Shown here in pieces: positions 24,871 to 33,829 of a stretch of 64,000 bases of DNA. The stretch's first letter is position 1. Each line of letters opens with the position of its first letter. Origin of the DNA: Streptomyces sp. NBC_01707 (GTDB lineage Bacteria > Actinomycetota > Actinomycetes > Streptomycetales > Streptomycetaceae); the NCBI RefSeq assembly GCF_041438805.1, contig NZ_CP109190.1, positions 5,890,001 through 5,954,000 of the forward strand. The letters are read 5' to 3'. Below the pieces are notes generated by a model. That model saw only the letters and a list, made by a program, of their open reading frames with translations, did not search any database and had not been told where the DNA came from. Position numbers and translations under genes: made by a program.

Positions 24871-25634
24871 GCATGCCACCGACGCCCCCCGCCTCCCTCG
24901 AGGTCAGCGGCCTCGCCTACGCCTACCCCGACGGTCACCAGGCGCTCTTCGGCGTAGATCTGACCGTCGCCCGCGGCGAGCGCGTCGCCCTGCTCGGCCC
25001 GAACGGCGCCGGCAAGACCACCCTCGTCCTCCACCTCAACGGCATCCTCGACGCGGGTGCGGGCACTGTCCGGGTCGCCGGTCTCCCGGTCGAGAAGCGC
25101 CACCTCGCCGAGATCCGCCGCCGCGTCGGCATCGTCTTCCAGGACCCCGACGACCAGCTCTTCATGCCGACGGTCCGGGAGGACGTCGCCTTCGGACCCG
25201 CCGCCTCCGGGCTGCGCGGCGCCGAGCTGGAGGAGCGCGTCGTCGAGGCTCTGAAGCAGGTCGGCATGGAGGGGTACGCGGACCGGCCCCCGCATCACCT
25301 CTCGTTCGGCCAGCGCCGCCGCGTCGCCGTCGCCACCGTGCTCGCGATGCGGCCGGAGATCCTCGTGCTGGACGAGCCGTCGTCCAACCTGGACCCCGCG
25401 TCGAGGCGTGAACTCGCCGACATCCTGCGGTCGCTGGACGTCACCGTGCTGATGGTCACGCACGACCTGCCCTACGCTCTGGAGCTCTGCCCGCGCGCCG
25501 TCATCCTCAGCGACGGTGTCATCGCCGCCGACGACCGTACGCACGACCTGCTGTGCGACGAGGAGCTGATGCGCGCCCACCGCCTGGAGCTTCCGTTCGG
25601 TTTCGACCCGCGCTCCGTGACCATGGGCGCGTGA
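24867..25634 (+). CDS. cbiO: ECF transporter ATPase CbiO
   Basis: 255 aa ABC ATPase. Walker A GPNGAGKT is near residue 45, the Q-loop region VFQDPDDQLFMPTVREDVAFGP is of the ECF/CbiO type, the signature is LSFGQRRRVAVA and Walker B ILVLDEPSSNLDP. The start at 24867 overlaps the cbiQ stop (ATGA). Only one ATPase gene is present, so it would act as a homodimer. It powers uptake of nickel or cobalt; the Nur-like site favours nickel. Confidence 0.93.
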   Translation: MSMPPTPPASLEVSGLAYAYPDGHQALFGVDLTVARGERVALLGPNGAGKTTLVLHLNGILDAGAGTVRVAGLPVEKRHLAEIRRRVGIVFQDPDDQLFMPTVREDVAFGPAASGLRGAELEERVVEALKQVGMEGYADRPPHHLSFGQRRRVAVATVLAMRPEILVLDEPSSNLDPASRRELADILRSLDVTVLMVTHDLPYALELCPRAVILSDGVIAADDRTHDLLCDEELMRAHRLELPFGFDPRSVTMGA

Positions 25635-25722
25635 CCGGCGGGGATGCGCGTCCGCCCCGGTCGTGCCGGGACGAAGGTCACCCGCGGTACAGCTCACCTG
25701 CGGGGCCGTGCACCATGGGGGG

Positions 25723-26910
25723 ATGAGCGGGAGTGCAGGAGCAGGCGTGGACGTACGGGGCACGGTGGCGGCCGGATTCGAACCGGTCAGGGACGCCTTC
25801 ATCCGTAACTTCGAGCACCGAGGCGAGCGGGGGGCCGCGGTCGCCGTCTACCGGGACGGGCACAAGGTCGTCGATCTCTGGGCCGGTACGAGGGACGTGG
25901 ACGGCGCGGAGCCGTGGGCCGTCGACACCGTGCAGATCGTCCGCTCGGCGGGCAAGGGCATCGCCGCCGCCGTACCGCTGCTGCTGCACCAGCGCGGCCA
26001 GGTGGACCTGGACGCACCCGTCGGCACGTACTGGCCCGAGTTCAAGACCGCCGGCAAGGAACGCGTCCTCGTCCGCCACCTCCTCTCCCACCGGGCCGGG
26101 GTCCCCGCCCTCGACCGGCCGTTGACGCCGCAGGAGGCCGCCGACGGGATATCCGGGCCGCGGGCCGTCGCCGCGCAGCGCCCGCAGTGGGAGCCGGGCA
26201 CCGCGCACGGCTACCACGCGCAGACGTACAGCTGGCTCGTCGGCGAACTGGTGCGCAGGGTCACCGGGCGCACCGTGGGCCGCTGGGTCGCCGAGGAGAT
26301 CGCCCGCCCGCTCGGCCTGGACTTCTGGTTCGGGCTGCCGGCGGAAGAGGCGCACCGGGTGGGCCGGATCGGACCGGTCGAGCCGCCCGCCCTCCAGGAC
26401 AACGGCGGCGCACTGCGGCTGCGCCCCAAGCGGTCGGTCACGGAGGCCTACCGTGACCCGGAGTCGCTGACCCGCCGCGCGTTCGGCGCGATAGACCCGC
26501 TGCCCGACGAGAACGACCCCGCCTACCGGGTGGCCGAACTCCCCGCCTCCAACGGCATCGCGACCGCCCGCGCCCTGGCCCGGTGCTACGCGGCGATGAT
26601 CGGCCCGGTCGACGGCCACCGGCTGTTCGCCCCGGCCACGCTCACCCTGGCCCGCACCGAGGAGTCCGCGGGCCCGGACCGGGTGCTCGTCGTCAACACC
26701 CGCTTCGGCCTCGGCTACATGCTGCACGGACCGGCCGCCCCGCTCCTCGCCCCTGGCTCCTTCGGCCACCCGGGCCGCGGCGGCTCGCTCGGTTTCGCCG
26801 ACCCCGAATCGGGCATCGCGCTCGGCTATGTGACGAACGGTCTGCAGAAGGGAGTCACCGCCGATCCCCGTGCCCAGGCCCTGGTCAGAGCAGTACGGTC
26901 GGCGCTATGA
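25723..26910 (+). CDS. Serine hydrolase, class C beta-lactamase / esterase family
   Basis: 395 aa. The active-site S-x-x-K motif is SAGK (~75), followed by the helix GIAAAVPLLLHQRGQVDLD, and a conserved Tyr-containing stretch GYHAQTYSWLVGELVRR (~165). Late Gly-rich residues FGHPGRGGSLGFADPE occupy the place of the KTG box. Such proteins are usually esterases or peptidases rather than lactamases. No signal peptide is seen, so it is probably cytosolic. It overlaps the following SDR gene by 4 bases. Confidence 0.87.
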   Translation: MSGSAGAGVDVRGTVAAGFEPVRDAFIRNFEHRGERGAAVAVYRDGHKVVDLWAGTRDVDGAEPWAVDTVQIVRSAGKGIAAAVPLLLHQRGQVDLDAPVGTYWPEFKTAGKERVLVRHLLSHRAGVPALDRPLTPQEAADGISGPRAVAAQRPQWEPGTAHGYHAQTYSWLVGELVRRVTGRTVGRWVAEEIARPLGLDFWFGLPAEEAHRVGRIGPVEPPALQDNGGALRLRPKRSVTEAYRDPESLTRRAFGAIDPLPDENDPAYRVAELPASNGIATARALARCYAAMIGPVDGHRLFAPATLTLARTEESAGPDRVLVVNTRFGLGYMLHGPAAPLLAPGSFGHPGRGGSLGFADPESGIALGYVTNGLQKGVTADPRAQALVRAVRSAL

Positions 26911-27701
26911 CTCCTACCGGTGATTCCAGGTTCGACGGATACGGCGTACTCATCACGGGCGCGGGACAGGGCATCGGCGCGGCCACGGCCCGCCGGCTGG
27001 CCGGCGAGGGCGCGCGCGTCCTGGTGACCGATCTGGACGGTGACCGCGCCGAGCTCACGGCGGCGGCGATACGGAAGACGGGTGCCACCGCCGAGGCGCT
27101 GCCCTGCGACGTGGGCGACCGGGCGGCGGTCGAGGCTGCGGTGGCCCGTGCGGTCGAGGTGTTCGGCACGCTCGACGTGCTGGTCAACAACGCGTACCGC
27201 TGCACCCCCGACACTCCGCTCTTCGAGGACGAGCCCGACGACGTCTGGCAGGGCGACCTGGACGCCACGCTCACCGGCCCGTACCGCTGCTCGCGCGCCG
27301 CTCTGCCGCATCTGGTGGCGTCGGGGAGGGGCGCGATCGTCAACATCGGCTCGGTCAACGGCGAGCAGGACTTCGGCAACCATGCCTACAGCGCGGCCAA
27401 GGCCGGACTGGGCAGTCTGACCCGTACGCTCGCCGGCCATGCCGGTCCACGCGGGGTCCGGGTCAACCTGGTGGCGCCCGGCACGATCCGCACGGACGCC
27501 TGGGCGGGACGTGACCTCGAGCTGGACCGGGTGAGCGCGGTCTACCCGCTGGGCCGGGTCGGCGAGCCGGACGACATCGCGGCCGCGGTCGCCTTCCTCG
27601 CCTCCCGCGACGCGGCCTGGATCACGGGGACGACGCTGCGGGTGGACGGCGGCCTGCTCGCTGTGAACACAGGCTTCCGGAGGGCGGTCGCGGAGGACTG
27701 A
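26907..27701 (+). CDS. Short-chain dehydrogenase/reductase
   Basis: 264 aa classical SDR. TGAGQGIGAATARRLA near residue 17 binds NAD(P), VNNAY replaces the common NNAG, Ser is in IGSVNG (~149), and YSAAKAG (~160) gives Tyr and Lys. The closing ITGTTLRVDGGLL is the family's C-terminal signature. It is co-translated with the serine hydrolase. Substrate unknown. Confidence 0.9.
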   Translation: MTPTGDSRFDGYGVLITGAGQGIGAATARRLAGEGARVLVTDLDGDRAELTAAAIRKTGATAEALPCDVGDRAAVEAAVARAVEVFGTLDVLVNNAYRCTPDTPLFEDEPDDVWQGDLDATLTGPYRCSRAALPHLVASGRGAIVNIGSVNGEQDFGNHAYSAAKAGLGSLTRTLAGHAGPRGVRVNLVAPGTIRTDAWAGRDLELDRVSAVYPLGRVGEPDDIAAAVAFLASRDAAWITGTTLRVDGGLLAVNTGFRRAVAED

Positions 27702-27737
27702 GGCGGGGGACCGCCCGGCGGGCGGCACGCCTCTGGA

Positions 27738-27774
27738 ACGGACGTGACAGGTGATCCTCGGGTGTCACGTCCGT
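27738..27774. terminator. Stem-loop between converging SDR and EamA genes
   Basis: ACGGACGTGACA pairs perfectly with TGTCACGTCCGT (12 bp) around a 13-base loop. No T-run follows, but its position between two converging genes makes it the likely terminator for both. Confidence 0.65.
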
Positions 27775-27829
27775 ACGCGGCACGTCCGCTGCCGCCGGGG
27801 ACCGTCGCCGCGTGCCCGGGCCGGCGGGC

Positions 27830-28681
27830 TCAACTCGTGTGCAGCATCAGCCCGATCCCGATGACCATCAGCCCGGCCGCCGCGATGCGCGGCGCGCCGA
27901 ACCGCTCCTTGAAGAACACCGACCCTATTGCCGCGCCCACGATGATCGACGACTCGCGCAGGGCGGCGATCGGGGCCAGCGGGGCCTTCGTCTGCGCCCA
28001 CAGGACCAGCCCGTACGCGGCCACCGACAAGGCCGCGCCCAGCAGCCCCCGTGCCGCGAACGGCTTGAGCTGGGCGGCCAGTTGCCCGCGGCGGCAGCTG
28101 AGCGTGTACGCCGGTACGGCGAGCCCCTCCAGGATCATCAGCCAGGCGATGTAGCCGAGCGAGGTGCCGGAGGCCCGGACCCCCACCCCGTCGACGGTCG
28201 TGTAGCCGGCGATCGCCAGACCCGTCGCCAGCGCCGCGGTGATCGCCGGCCAGTGCGGGCGGGCCTGCGAGCCCCGGATGCCCCAGAGCGCGACACCGAC
28301 GAGCCCGGCGCAGGCGACCGCCACCCCCGCCGTCGCCCAGCCGTCCGGCCGCTCGCCGACGAAGACCGCCGCGAGCACCGTCACGACCAGAGGCGCCGTG
28401 CCGCGTGCGATCGGGTACATCTGGCCGAAGTCGCCGAGCGTGAACGACCGCATCAGCAGCGCCATGTAGGCGACGTGCAGGACCGCCGATACGACCAGAT
28501 ACGGCCACGCCTCAGTGGCCGGCAGGGGTACGAAGCAGGCGATGACCGCGCCCAGCAGCGCCCCGCCGCCGGAGATCAGGGTGAAGGAGAGCAGTTGGTC
28601 CTTGATGGCGTGCGCGATGGCGTTCCAGCTGGCGTGCGTGACTGCCGCGGCCAGGACCGCGATCGCGACCAGCGGCGTCAC
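27830..28681 (-). CDS. EamA/DMT family transporter
   Basis: 283 aa with ten predicted membrane segments from two EamA halves. The first includes ASWNAIAHAIKDQL and a run ending in FGQMYPIARGTAPLVV; the second includes RESSIIVGAAIGSVFFKERFGAPRIAAAG, the usual C-terminal EamA helix. Such proteins move metabolites or drugs. It starts with GTG overlapping the stop of the YbaK-like gene, so the two share a transcript. Confidence 0.88.
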   Translation of the reverse strand: MTPLVAIAVLAAAVTHASWNAIAHAIKDQLLSFTLISGGGALLGAVIACFVPLPATEAWPYLVVSAVLHVAYMALLMRSFTLGDFGQMYPIARGTAPLVVTVLAAVFVGERPDGWATAGVAVACAGLVGVALWGIRGSQARPHWPAITAALATGLAIAGYTTVDGVGVRASGTSLGYIAWLMILEGLAVPAYTLSCRRGQLAAQLKPFAARGLLGAALSVAAYGLVLWAQTKAPLAPIAALRESSIIVGAAIGSVFFKERFGAPRIAAAGLMVIGIGLMLHTS

Positions 28682-29205
28682 TTCGTCTGCTCGCGCACGT
28701 CCACCACGGTGCCACCGGCGTGCCCGATGACCGTCTTGGGGTCGAGCGGGAAGACGGTGTGCGGGGTGCCCGCCGCGGCCCAGACCACGTCGTGGTCGAG
28801 CAGCCCGCGGTCGGCCAGCACCCGTGTCTTCGTACGGTGGCCGAAGGGCGGCACCCCGCCGATCGCGTATCCCGTGGTCTCCCGGACCAGGTCGGCCCCG
28901 GCCCGCTTGACCTTCCCGGCGCCCAGTTCCCGCCGTACGAGCTCCACGTCGACCCGTGAGGAGCCGTCCATCAGGACCAGCACGGGCGCCCCGTCGGCCT
29001 CGAAGATCAGCGACTTGACGATGGCGCTGAGGTCGCAGCCGATCGCGGCGGCGGCCTCGGCCGCCGTACGGGTCGCCTCCGGGAAACGGCGGATCTCGAC
29101 GTCGAGGCCCAGCTCGCGCAGGGCCTCGGCGAATCGGGGGTGGGCTTCGGCAGCTGCGGCCTCAGGAGCTGGGGTGACGGGAGCCGTGGCGTCGGGAGTA
29201 CTCAT
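28678..29205 (-). CDS. YbaK/ProX-type aminoacyl-tRNA deacylase
   Basis: 175 aa. These small proteins hydrolyse mischarged tRNAs such as Cys-tRNAPro or Ala-tRNAPro. The fold's markers are visible: EAAAAIGCDLSAIVKSLIF near residues 50-68, then LGAGKVKRA and TGYAIGGVPPFGH with the conserved GG-P. The ATG at 29205 avoids a short upstream extension. It is the first gene of a pair with the EamA transporter. Confidence 0.88.
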   Translation of the reverse strand: MSTPDATAPVTPAPEAAAAEAHPRFAEALRELGLDVEIRRFPEATRTAAEAAAAIGCDLSAIVKSLIFEADGAPVLVLMDGSSRVDVELVRRELGAGKVKRAGADLVRETTGYAIGGVPPFGHRTKTRVLADRGLLDHDVVWAAAGTPHTVFPLDPKTVIGHAGGTVVDVREQTK

Positions 29206-29277
29206 GCCCCGCACGCTAGCGGCCGTCCAGCGGGGCACGCGATTCTGTTTCGGCCACCGGACCCCGGTCGGAGCAGG

Positions 29278-30912
29278 TCACGGCCCCGCGCGCAGCACCT
29301 GGGCGACCACCGGGCCTGCGGCGTCGCCGCCGTGGCCGCCGGACTGGACGACCGCCGCGGCTGCGAGGTCGTTGCTGAAGCCGGTGAACCAGCTGTTGGA
29401 CGTGGCCTGTCCGTCGACCTCCGCCGAACCGGTCTTCGCGCCCTTGTCGCCGCCGACCGAGGCCATCGCCGCCTTGCCGGTGCCCCAGCTCGCGGTCTGC
29501 CGCATCATGTTCGTCACCTGCTGGGAGACGGACGCGGGCAGCGAACGGGACGCGGTGGCCAGCTGACGGCCGTCCAGCTCCTGCGGCACGAGGACCGGCT
29601 GCCGGAAGGTGCCGTTGCGTGCGGTGGCGGTGATGGACGCCATGTTGAGTGCGTTCATCTGGATGGTGCCCTGGCCGATGTACTGCGCGGCGGCCTCTCC
29701 GCCGGTGGCCTCGGGCACGCTGCCGTCGAAGGACGCGGAGCCGGTCTTCCAGTCGAGGCCGATCCCGAAGACGTCCCGGGCCTCCTTGGCGAGTGCGGCG
29801 TCGTCCTTGGTGTCGTCGATCAGCTTGATGAAGGCGGTGTTGCACGACCGGGCGAAGCTGGTGGTGAGGGTGCCGTCCGGGATGGAGAACCCGGCCAGGT
29901 TCTGGAACGTACGACCCTGGTAGAGCACGGTCTTCGGGCACTCGACCTTCTGGTTCGCGCCTGTGAGCCCCTTCTCGATCAGCATCGACGCGGTGACGAT
30001 CTTCATCGTCGAACCGGGTGCCTGCTTGCCGAGCATGGCCGCGTTGAAGCCGGTCGCAGGGTTGTTGGCGACCGCGCGGATCGAACCGGTGGACGGCCGG
30101 ACCGCGACCACCGAGGCCTGGCTGTACTGCTTGACCGCCTTCTCGGCCGCCGCCTGGACGTTGGCGTCCAGCGTCGTCTGCAGCTTGCCGGGCTTCCCCT
30201 TGGACAGTGTCAGCAGCGTCTGGTCCGGGGTGTCCTCGCCCGTGGACTCGATCCAGGTCTCTATGCCTGCGGTCCCGCCGACCTTCTCGCCGTACTTCTC
30301 GCGCAGCGCGTCCAGGATCGGCCCCAGCGACGGGTACTTCTCCTTCGTCAGCACCTTGCCGTTGTGGTCGAGCGCCTCGATCGACGGGGCGGAGGCCTCG
30401 CCGGTCCTCAGCGACTCGCCGTCCGCCAGATCCGGGTGGATCACCGAGGGCTTCCAGTCGACCAGCGCCCGGCCGGTGGTCAGACCGCGCACGACGGTCA
30501 GTTCGGAGGAGTACGACCAGGGCTTGGACTTCCCCTCGTAACTCACGGTCGCCTTCACGGTGAACGGCACTGTCGTGCCGGTCGCCGGGCCCGGAGTGAT
30601 CACCGCCTTGGTGACGTGGGCCTGGGCGCTGTATCCGCTGAGGGCCGGTTTGGCCTCGGTCGCGTTGTTGGTGAGCTGGGAGGCGTCCGCCGCCTCGCCG
30701 GCCGCCCAGGCTTCGAGGAACTTCTTCGACGTCTCGCTGATCTCCGCTTTGCTCGGCGGCCCCGTCTTCACCACGGCGGAGGCGGGGCGGCCGTCCGATC
30801 CGTCGCCCCCGCCGCCGAGCCCGTCGAGCACGTTGTAGGCCCCGTACCCCACACCGCCGACCACCAGCACGAACACTCCGCCGATGACGGCGACCTTCGC
30901 TCCACTGCGCAT
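29278..30912 (-). CDS. Penicillin-binding protein with MecA_N-like domain (transpeptidase)
   Basis: 544 aa. Residues ~7-28 are a membrane anchor. An NTF2/MecA_N-like domain spans roughly 50-180, followed by a dimerisation part and the transpeptidase domain. The three catalytic boxes are intact: STMK (Ser nucleophile, ~303), SCN (~355) and KTGSAE (~490). It is a class B-type, D,D-transpeptidase acting outside the membrane in wall synthesis. A 26-bp perfect palindrome lies 25 bp upstream of its start. The related gene order (PBP next to pmt) is interrupted here by an island. Confidence 0.92.
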   Translation of the reverse strand: MRSGAKVAVIGGVFVLVVGGVGYGAYNVLDGLGGGGDGSDGRPASAVVKTGPPSKAEISETSKKFLEAWAAGEAADASQLTNNATEAKPALSGYSAQAHVTKAVITPGPATGTTVPFTVKATVSYEGKSKPWSYSSELTVVRGLTTGRALVDWKPSVIHPDLADGESLRTGEASAPSIEALDHNGKVLTKEKYPSLGPILDALREKYGEKVGGTAGIETWIESTGEDTPDQTLLTLSKGKPGKLQTTLDANVQAAAEKAVKQYSQASVVAVRPSTGSIRAVANNPATGFNAAMLGKQAPGSTMKIVTASMLIEKGLTGANQKVECPKTVLYQGRTFQNLAGFSIPDGTLTTSFARSCNTAFIKLIDDTKDDAALAKEARDVFGIGLDWKTGSASFDGSVPEATGGEAAAQYIGQGTIQMNALNMASITATARNGTFRQPVLVPQELDGRQLATASRSLPASVSQQVTNMMRQTASWGTGKAAMASVGGDKGAKTGSAEVDGQATSNSWFTGFSNDLAAAAVVQSGGHGGDAAGPVVAQVLRAGP

Positions 30913-30936
30913 CTGTGCAGTCCCCCTCCCCAGGAG

Positions 30937-30962
30937 GCTCTCTTGAACATGTTCAAGAGAGC
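30937..30962. promoter_or_regulatory. 26-bp perfect palindrome upstream of the PBP gene
   Basis: The sequence reads the same on both strands over 26 bases, with the centre CTCTTGAACATGTTCAAGAG. It sits in the only possible promoter region of the PBP gene. It resembles a repressor operator, but the regulator is not known. Confidence 0.6.
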
Positions 30963-31047
30963 GCTTGTGGGCACTTTACGGGACGGCAGTGACTCCAGGG
31001 GGAGTTGTTATCGGACCGCGACCGGCAGCGGTACGAAGAAGCCGGTC

Positions 31048-31105
31048 AAATCCAGGTATCCGGCCACATGCGGTTGCGCCAGGAATTCTCCGGAATGGAC
31101 ATGCC
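31048..31105. repeat. pmt 3'-end duplication, copy A (att-like)
   Basis: 58 bp nearly identical to the last codons of pmt (39389-39446); it differs from copy B at one internal base over the stretch from ATCCAGGTATCC onward. The match stops at GACATGCC, which limits the shared core to roughly the final 18 codons of pmt. It marks the left edge of the inserted island, about 135 bp beyond the PBP start. Confidence 0.8.
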
Positions 31106-31200
31106 GGACGAGCCGCCCCACAGGACCGTGGCCGAACCGCCGTCGACATCGCCGCTGACGTCCTCCAGTGGCGTGCCCACGCCGGATGAGCCCCACATCG

Positions 31201-31266
31201 TCCACGACGGCGATCCCGAATTCCGTGCCGAACGCGTTGAAAGGAGCGGCGCGGATTCAGGACGGC
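31201..31266 (+). pseudogene. Remnant of the small gene at 34548 (C-terminal end)
   Basis: 66 bp align with 34780-34844 with one single-base insertion and about 8 substitutions (roughly 86% identity). The in-frame residues PNALKGAARIQD correspond to LKALEGAARLQD of the intact 99-aa protein. The extra T (GAATTCC versus GAATCC) breaks the frame. It shows that the two island segments carried related cargo. Confidence 0.65.
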
Positions 31267-31432
31267 GTCCGGCCCGAAACCGCGGCAGCAATTCAGAGGA
31301 AATTACCGCACCGTCGAGAACCGGGAACTCACGTCCGGGTGATTTCGGCCGACTCGATCGTTGCGCCACAGCCTGCTCCGAACCAGGCCTGTACTTCTTG
31401 AATCCCACCAAGGCTGTAGAAGGCGAGAGAAA

Positions 31433-33286
31433 ATGGTCGGGCGTAGGCAATTCCTCAAGGCCGGTACCGTCGGTGGTGCGGCCATGTTGCTTCCACAAGG
31501 TCTTCACGGCGTACCGGCATTCGCGTCGCACGGTACCGGGTCAGGGCACCCGGACATCGAGGTGACGAAGACTCCCCCGCTGGAAAAGTACGTCGATCCG
31601 CTCCCCACGCTGATGACGGCCATCCCGGATCGGTCCCTCCATCGGGGCGCCGACTACTACGAGCTCACGATGTTGCAGCGTCCGTGGCAGTTCCACCGGG
31701 ATCTCGGGACAGGAGCCGTGTGGGGTTACTGGGCCAAGAATCCATACGATCCCGACATGCCGATCGGCATGGGATATCTCGGTCCGACCGTCGTCGCGAC
31801 CAAGGACCACCCGACGGTCGTCAAGTACCGCACCGAGCTGCCGACCACCCACCTGTTCCAGGCCAGGGTCGATCAATTGCACCACGACAGCCCTGACATG
31901 CTTCCGGAGCATCTCTCCGTATGGAACGTCGTGCATCATCACGGCGGCTTCACCCCGCCGCAGTCCGACGGTCTTCCACTGCAGTGGTTCACCTCGGAAG
32001 GCGTTCACGGCCCGGGCTACGCCACCCTGGATCCGCGCCGTGCCGCACCCAACGAAGCGATCTACGGCTACACCAACCACGAGCAGACGAGCTGCATGCT
32101 CTGGTACCACGATCACGCCATCGGGATCACCAGCCTCAACGTCTATGCGGGCCTGGCCGGCGCCTACCTCATCCATGATCCCGCCGACAGGCGGCTCGGC
32201 CTGCCGCAGGGCGAGTTCGAGGTTCCCCTCATCCTGGCCGACCGGACCTTCCACCTGGACGGCTCACTCGCCTACACCCTGGACAAGGAGTTCGGCGCGG
32301 ACACACCCGTCGTCAACGGGAAGGCGTACCCGTTCCTGGACGTCCAGCCGCGGCGCTATCGGCTGCGTATTCTCAACGCATCGAATACGCGCACGTGGCG
32401 GCTGCGGTTCAACACCGACACGAAGACACTGCCGTTCTGGCTGATCGGGACCGACGACGGCTACCGTTCTCCGTTGCGATTGGAGAGCATTCTGCTCGGG
32501 TCGGCCGAGCGGATCGACCTGATCGTCGATTTCAGCCGGGTTCCCATGGGTACGAACGTCACGCTGGAGAACTTCGACGCCCCCGTCTACTTCCCCAACG
32601 GCAACGGCGCGGAGATCCCGGAAGTCATGCAGTTCCGGGTGACCGAAAGGCTGTCCGGCGCGGACCGGAGCACACCACCGAGGACACTCGCCCTGCCGCC
32701 GGTCATGCGGATCCGGCATACGTCGGAAACGCCCCGTCGGCAATTCGTCGTGTACCAGCGGACAGCCGACGATCCCCTTCAGTTCAACGCGCTGCCCTTC
32801 ATGGCGCCGAGCGCGGACTTCATCGAGGTGGGGTCGACCGAGATCTGGGAGTACATCAACCCCCAGCCGGTCGCCCACCCGGTGCACGTCCATCTCGTCA
32901 ACTTCCAGGTGCTGGAGAGGCAGCCGTTCGACGGGCCCGCCTTCCAGAAGGTCTACAAGCAGTGGGTCGACAACGGCAGCAACCCGGCGGACAAGCCGGA
33001 GGTGGCCGACTATTTCACCGGCCCACCGACTCCGCCGGACCCGGACGAGGAAATGGCCCGCAAGGACACGGTCAGGGCGTACCAGGGGATGGTGACCAGA
33101 ATCATCCACCAATTCGACGTCCCGGGCACGATCGCATCGATCCCGCACAGCGGCACCGAGTTGCCGGCGACGTACATCCACCACTGCCACATCCTTGAGC
33201 ATGAATGCGACGACTTGATGCGCCCGTGGACGATCGTCGGTCATGACGGCCACCACGGTCACGACAGCGGTGGCGGCAGCCACTGA
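31433..33286 (+). CDS. Tat-exported multicopper oxidase (bilirubin oxidase/CotA-like)
   Basis: 617 aa. A twin-arginine signal RRQFLKAG (residues 4-11) precedes a hydrophobic stretch and cleavage-like AFAS. Three cupredoxin domains follow. All copper-binding blocks are present: HHHGG (~165) and WYHDHAIG (~225), HPVHVHLVNFQ (~480) and HHCHILEHE near residue 583. It ends in a His-rich tail. Such enzymes oxidise phenols, bilirubin or metals with O2 outside the cell. It lies between att-like copies A and B, so it was probably brought in; its codon use is less GC-biased than flanking genes. A terminator follows at 33322. Confidence 0.92.
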   Translation: MVGRRQFLKAGTVGGAAMLLPQGLHGVPAFASHGTGSGHPDIEVTKTPPLEKYVDPLPTLMTAIPDRSLHRGADYYELTMLQRPWQFHRDLGTGAVWGYWAKNPYDPDMPIGMGYLGPTVVATKDHPTVVKYRTELPTTHLFQARVDQLHHDSPDMLPEHLSVWNVVHHHGGFTPPQSDGLPLQWFTSEGVHGPGYATLDPRRAAPNEAIYGYTNHEQTSCMLWYHDHAIGITSLNVYAGLAGAYLIHDPADRRLGLPQGEFEVPLILADRTFHLDGSLAYTLDKEFGADTPVVNGKAYPFLDVQPRRYRLRILNASNTRTWRLRFNTDTKTLPFWLIGTDDGYRSPLRLESILLGSAERIDLIVDFSRVPMGTNVTLENFDAPVYFPNGNGAEIPEVMQFRVTERLSGADRSTPPRTLALPPVMRIRHTSETPRRQFVVYQRTADDPLQFNALPFMAPSADFIEVGSTEIWEYINPQPVAHPVHVHLVNFQVLERQPFDGPAFQKVYKQWVDNGSNPADKPEVADYFTGPPTPPDPDEEMARKDTVRAYQGMVTRIIHQFDVPGTIASIPHSGTELPATYIHHCHILEHECDDLMRPWTIVGHDGHHGHDSGGGSH

Positions 33287-33321
33287 CGGGGATCGACCGA
33301 CCCGTGTGTGCCGCAGCCAAG

Positions 33322-33360
33322 CAGGCAGGAGGAGCACACCCGCGTTGCTCCTCCTGCCTG
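33322..33360 (+). terminator. Terminator of the multicopper oxidase gene
   Basis: A perfect 15-bp stem (CAGGCAGGAGGAGCA and its complement) with a 9-base loop starts 35 bp after the stop codon. Confidence 0.82.
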
Positions 33361-33742
33361 TCGGCGGCATCGGCGAACACGAAGGGCGGGCGCGCACCGA
33401 CCACGACCTCGTCGGGCGGCGGACGATGCCGACATCGCGATCGAACGCCTGGCGAGGCCGCAGACGCCCCTGGTGGCACCCGGCGCGACTCGCAGCAATG
33501 ACCGGCAAGGACACCGGGAGGAGGCTGGAGGGCGCGGCCCGCCCCCCAAGGCCGAGACATTCCGGATCGCATCGCTCGAACCCCGGAGGAGACCATCGTG
33601 CTCGTGGTCGAGGCTTCCCGACGGCTGTGGTCCAGCAGTGGAAGGCCCCGCGGGTCTGCTTCTCGAATAGAGAAACGGACCACTGTCCGGACCGAAGCCC
33701 AACACCTCAAGCCTCGTTACGCACAGCACTCATGGAAACCCG
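33361..33742. other. Gap between oxidase terminator and att-like copy B
   Basis: About 380 bp. Open frames exist on both strands but none shows family-like residues or a good start. No repeat was noticed. Probably decayed element DNA. Confidence 0.5.
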
Positions 33743-33829
33743 CTAGATCCAGGTATCCAGCCACATGCGGTTGCGCCAGGAATTCTCCGGAATGGACATG
33801 CCTGTGTACATCGGCCAGAAATAGATGAA
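33743..33829. repeat. pmt 3'-end duplication, copy B (att-like)
   Basis: 87 bp matching 39389-39475 with 5 mismatches. On the minus strand it still encodes FIYFWPMYTGMSIPENSW and the rest of the pmt C-terminus including the stop. It lies between the oxidase segment and the second cargo segment, so it divides the island into two parts. Confidence 0.88.

Noticed and set aside
30937..30962. LexA (SOS) box at the palindrome
   Set aside because: LexA sites need GAAC-N4-GTTC; here GAAC and GTTC are only 2 bases apart.
33243..33746. Plus-strand frame after the multicopper oxidase
   Set aside because: It overlaps the oxidase end and crosses its terminator; residues are not protein-like.
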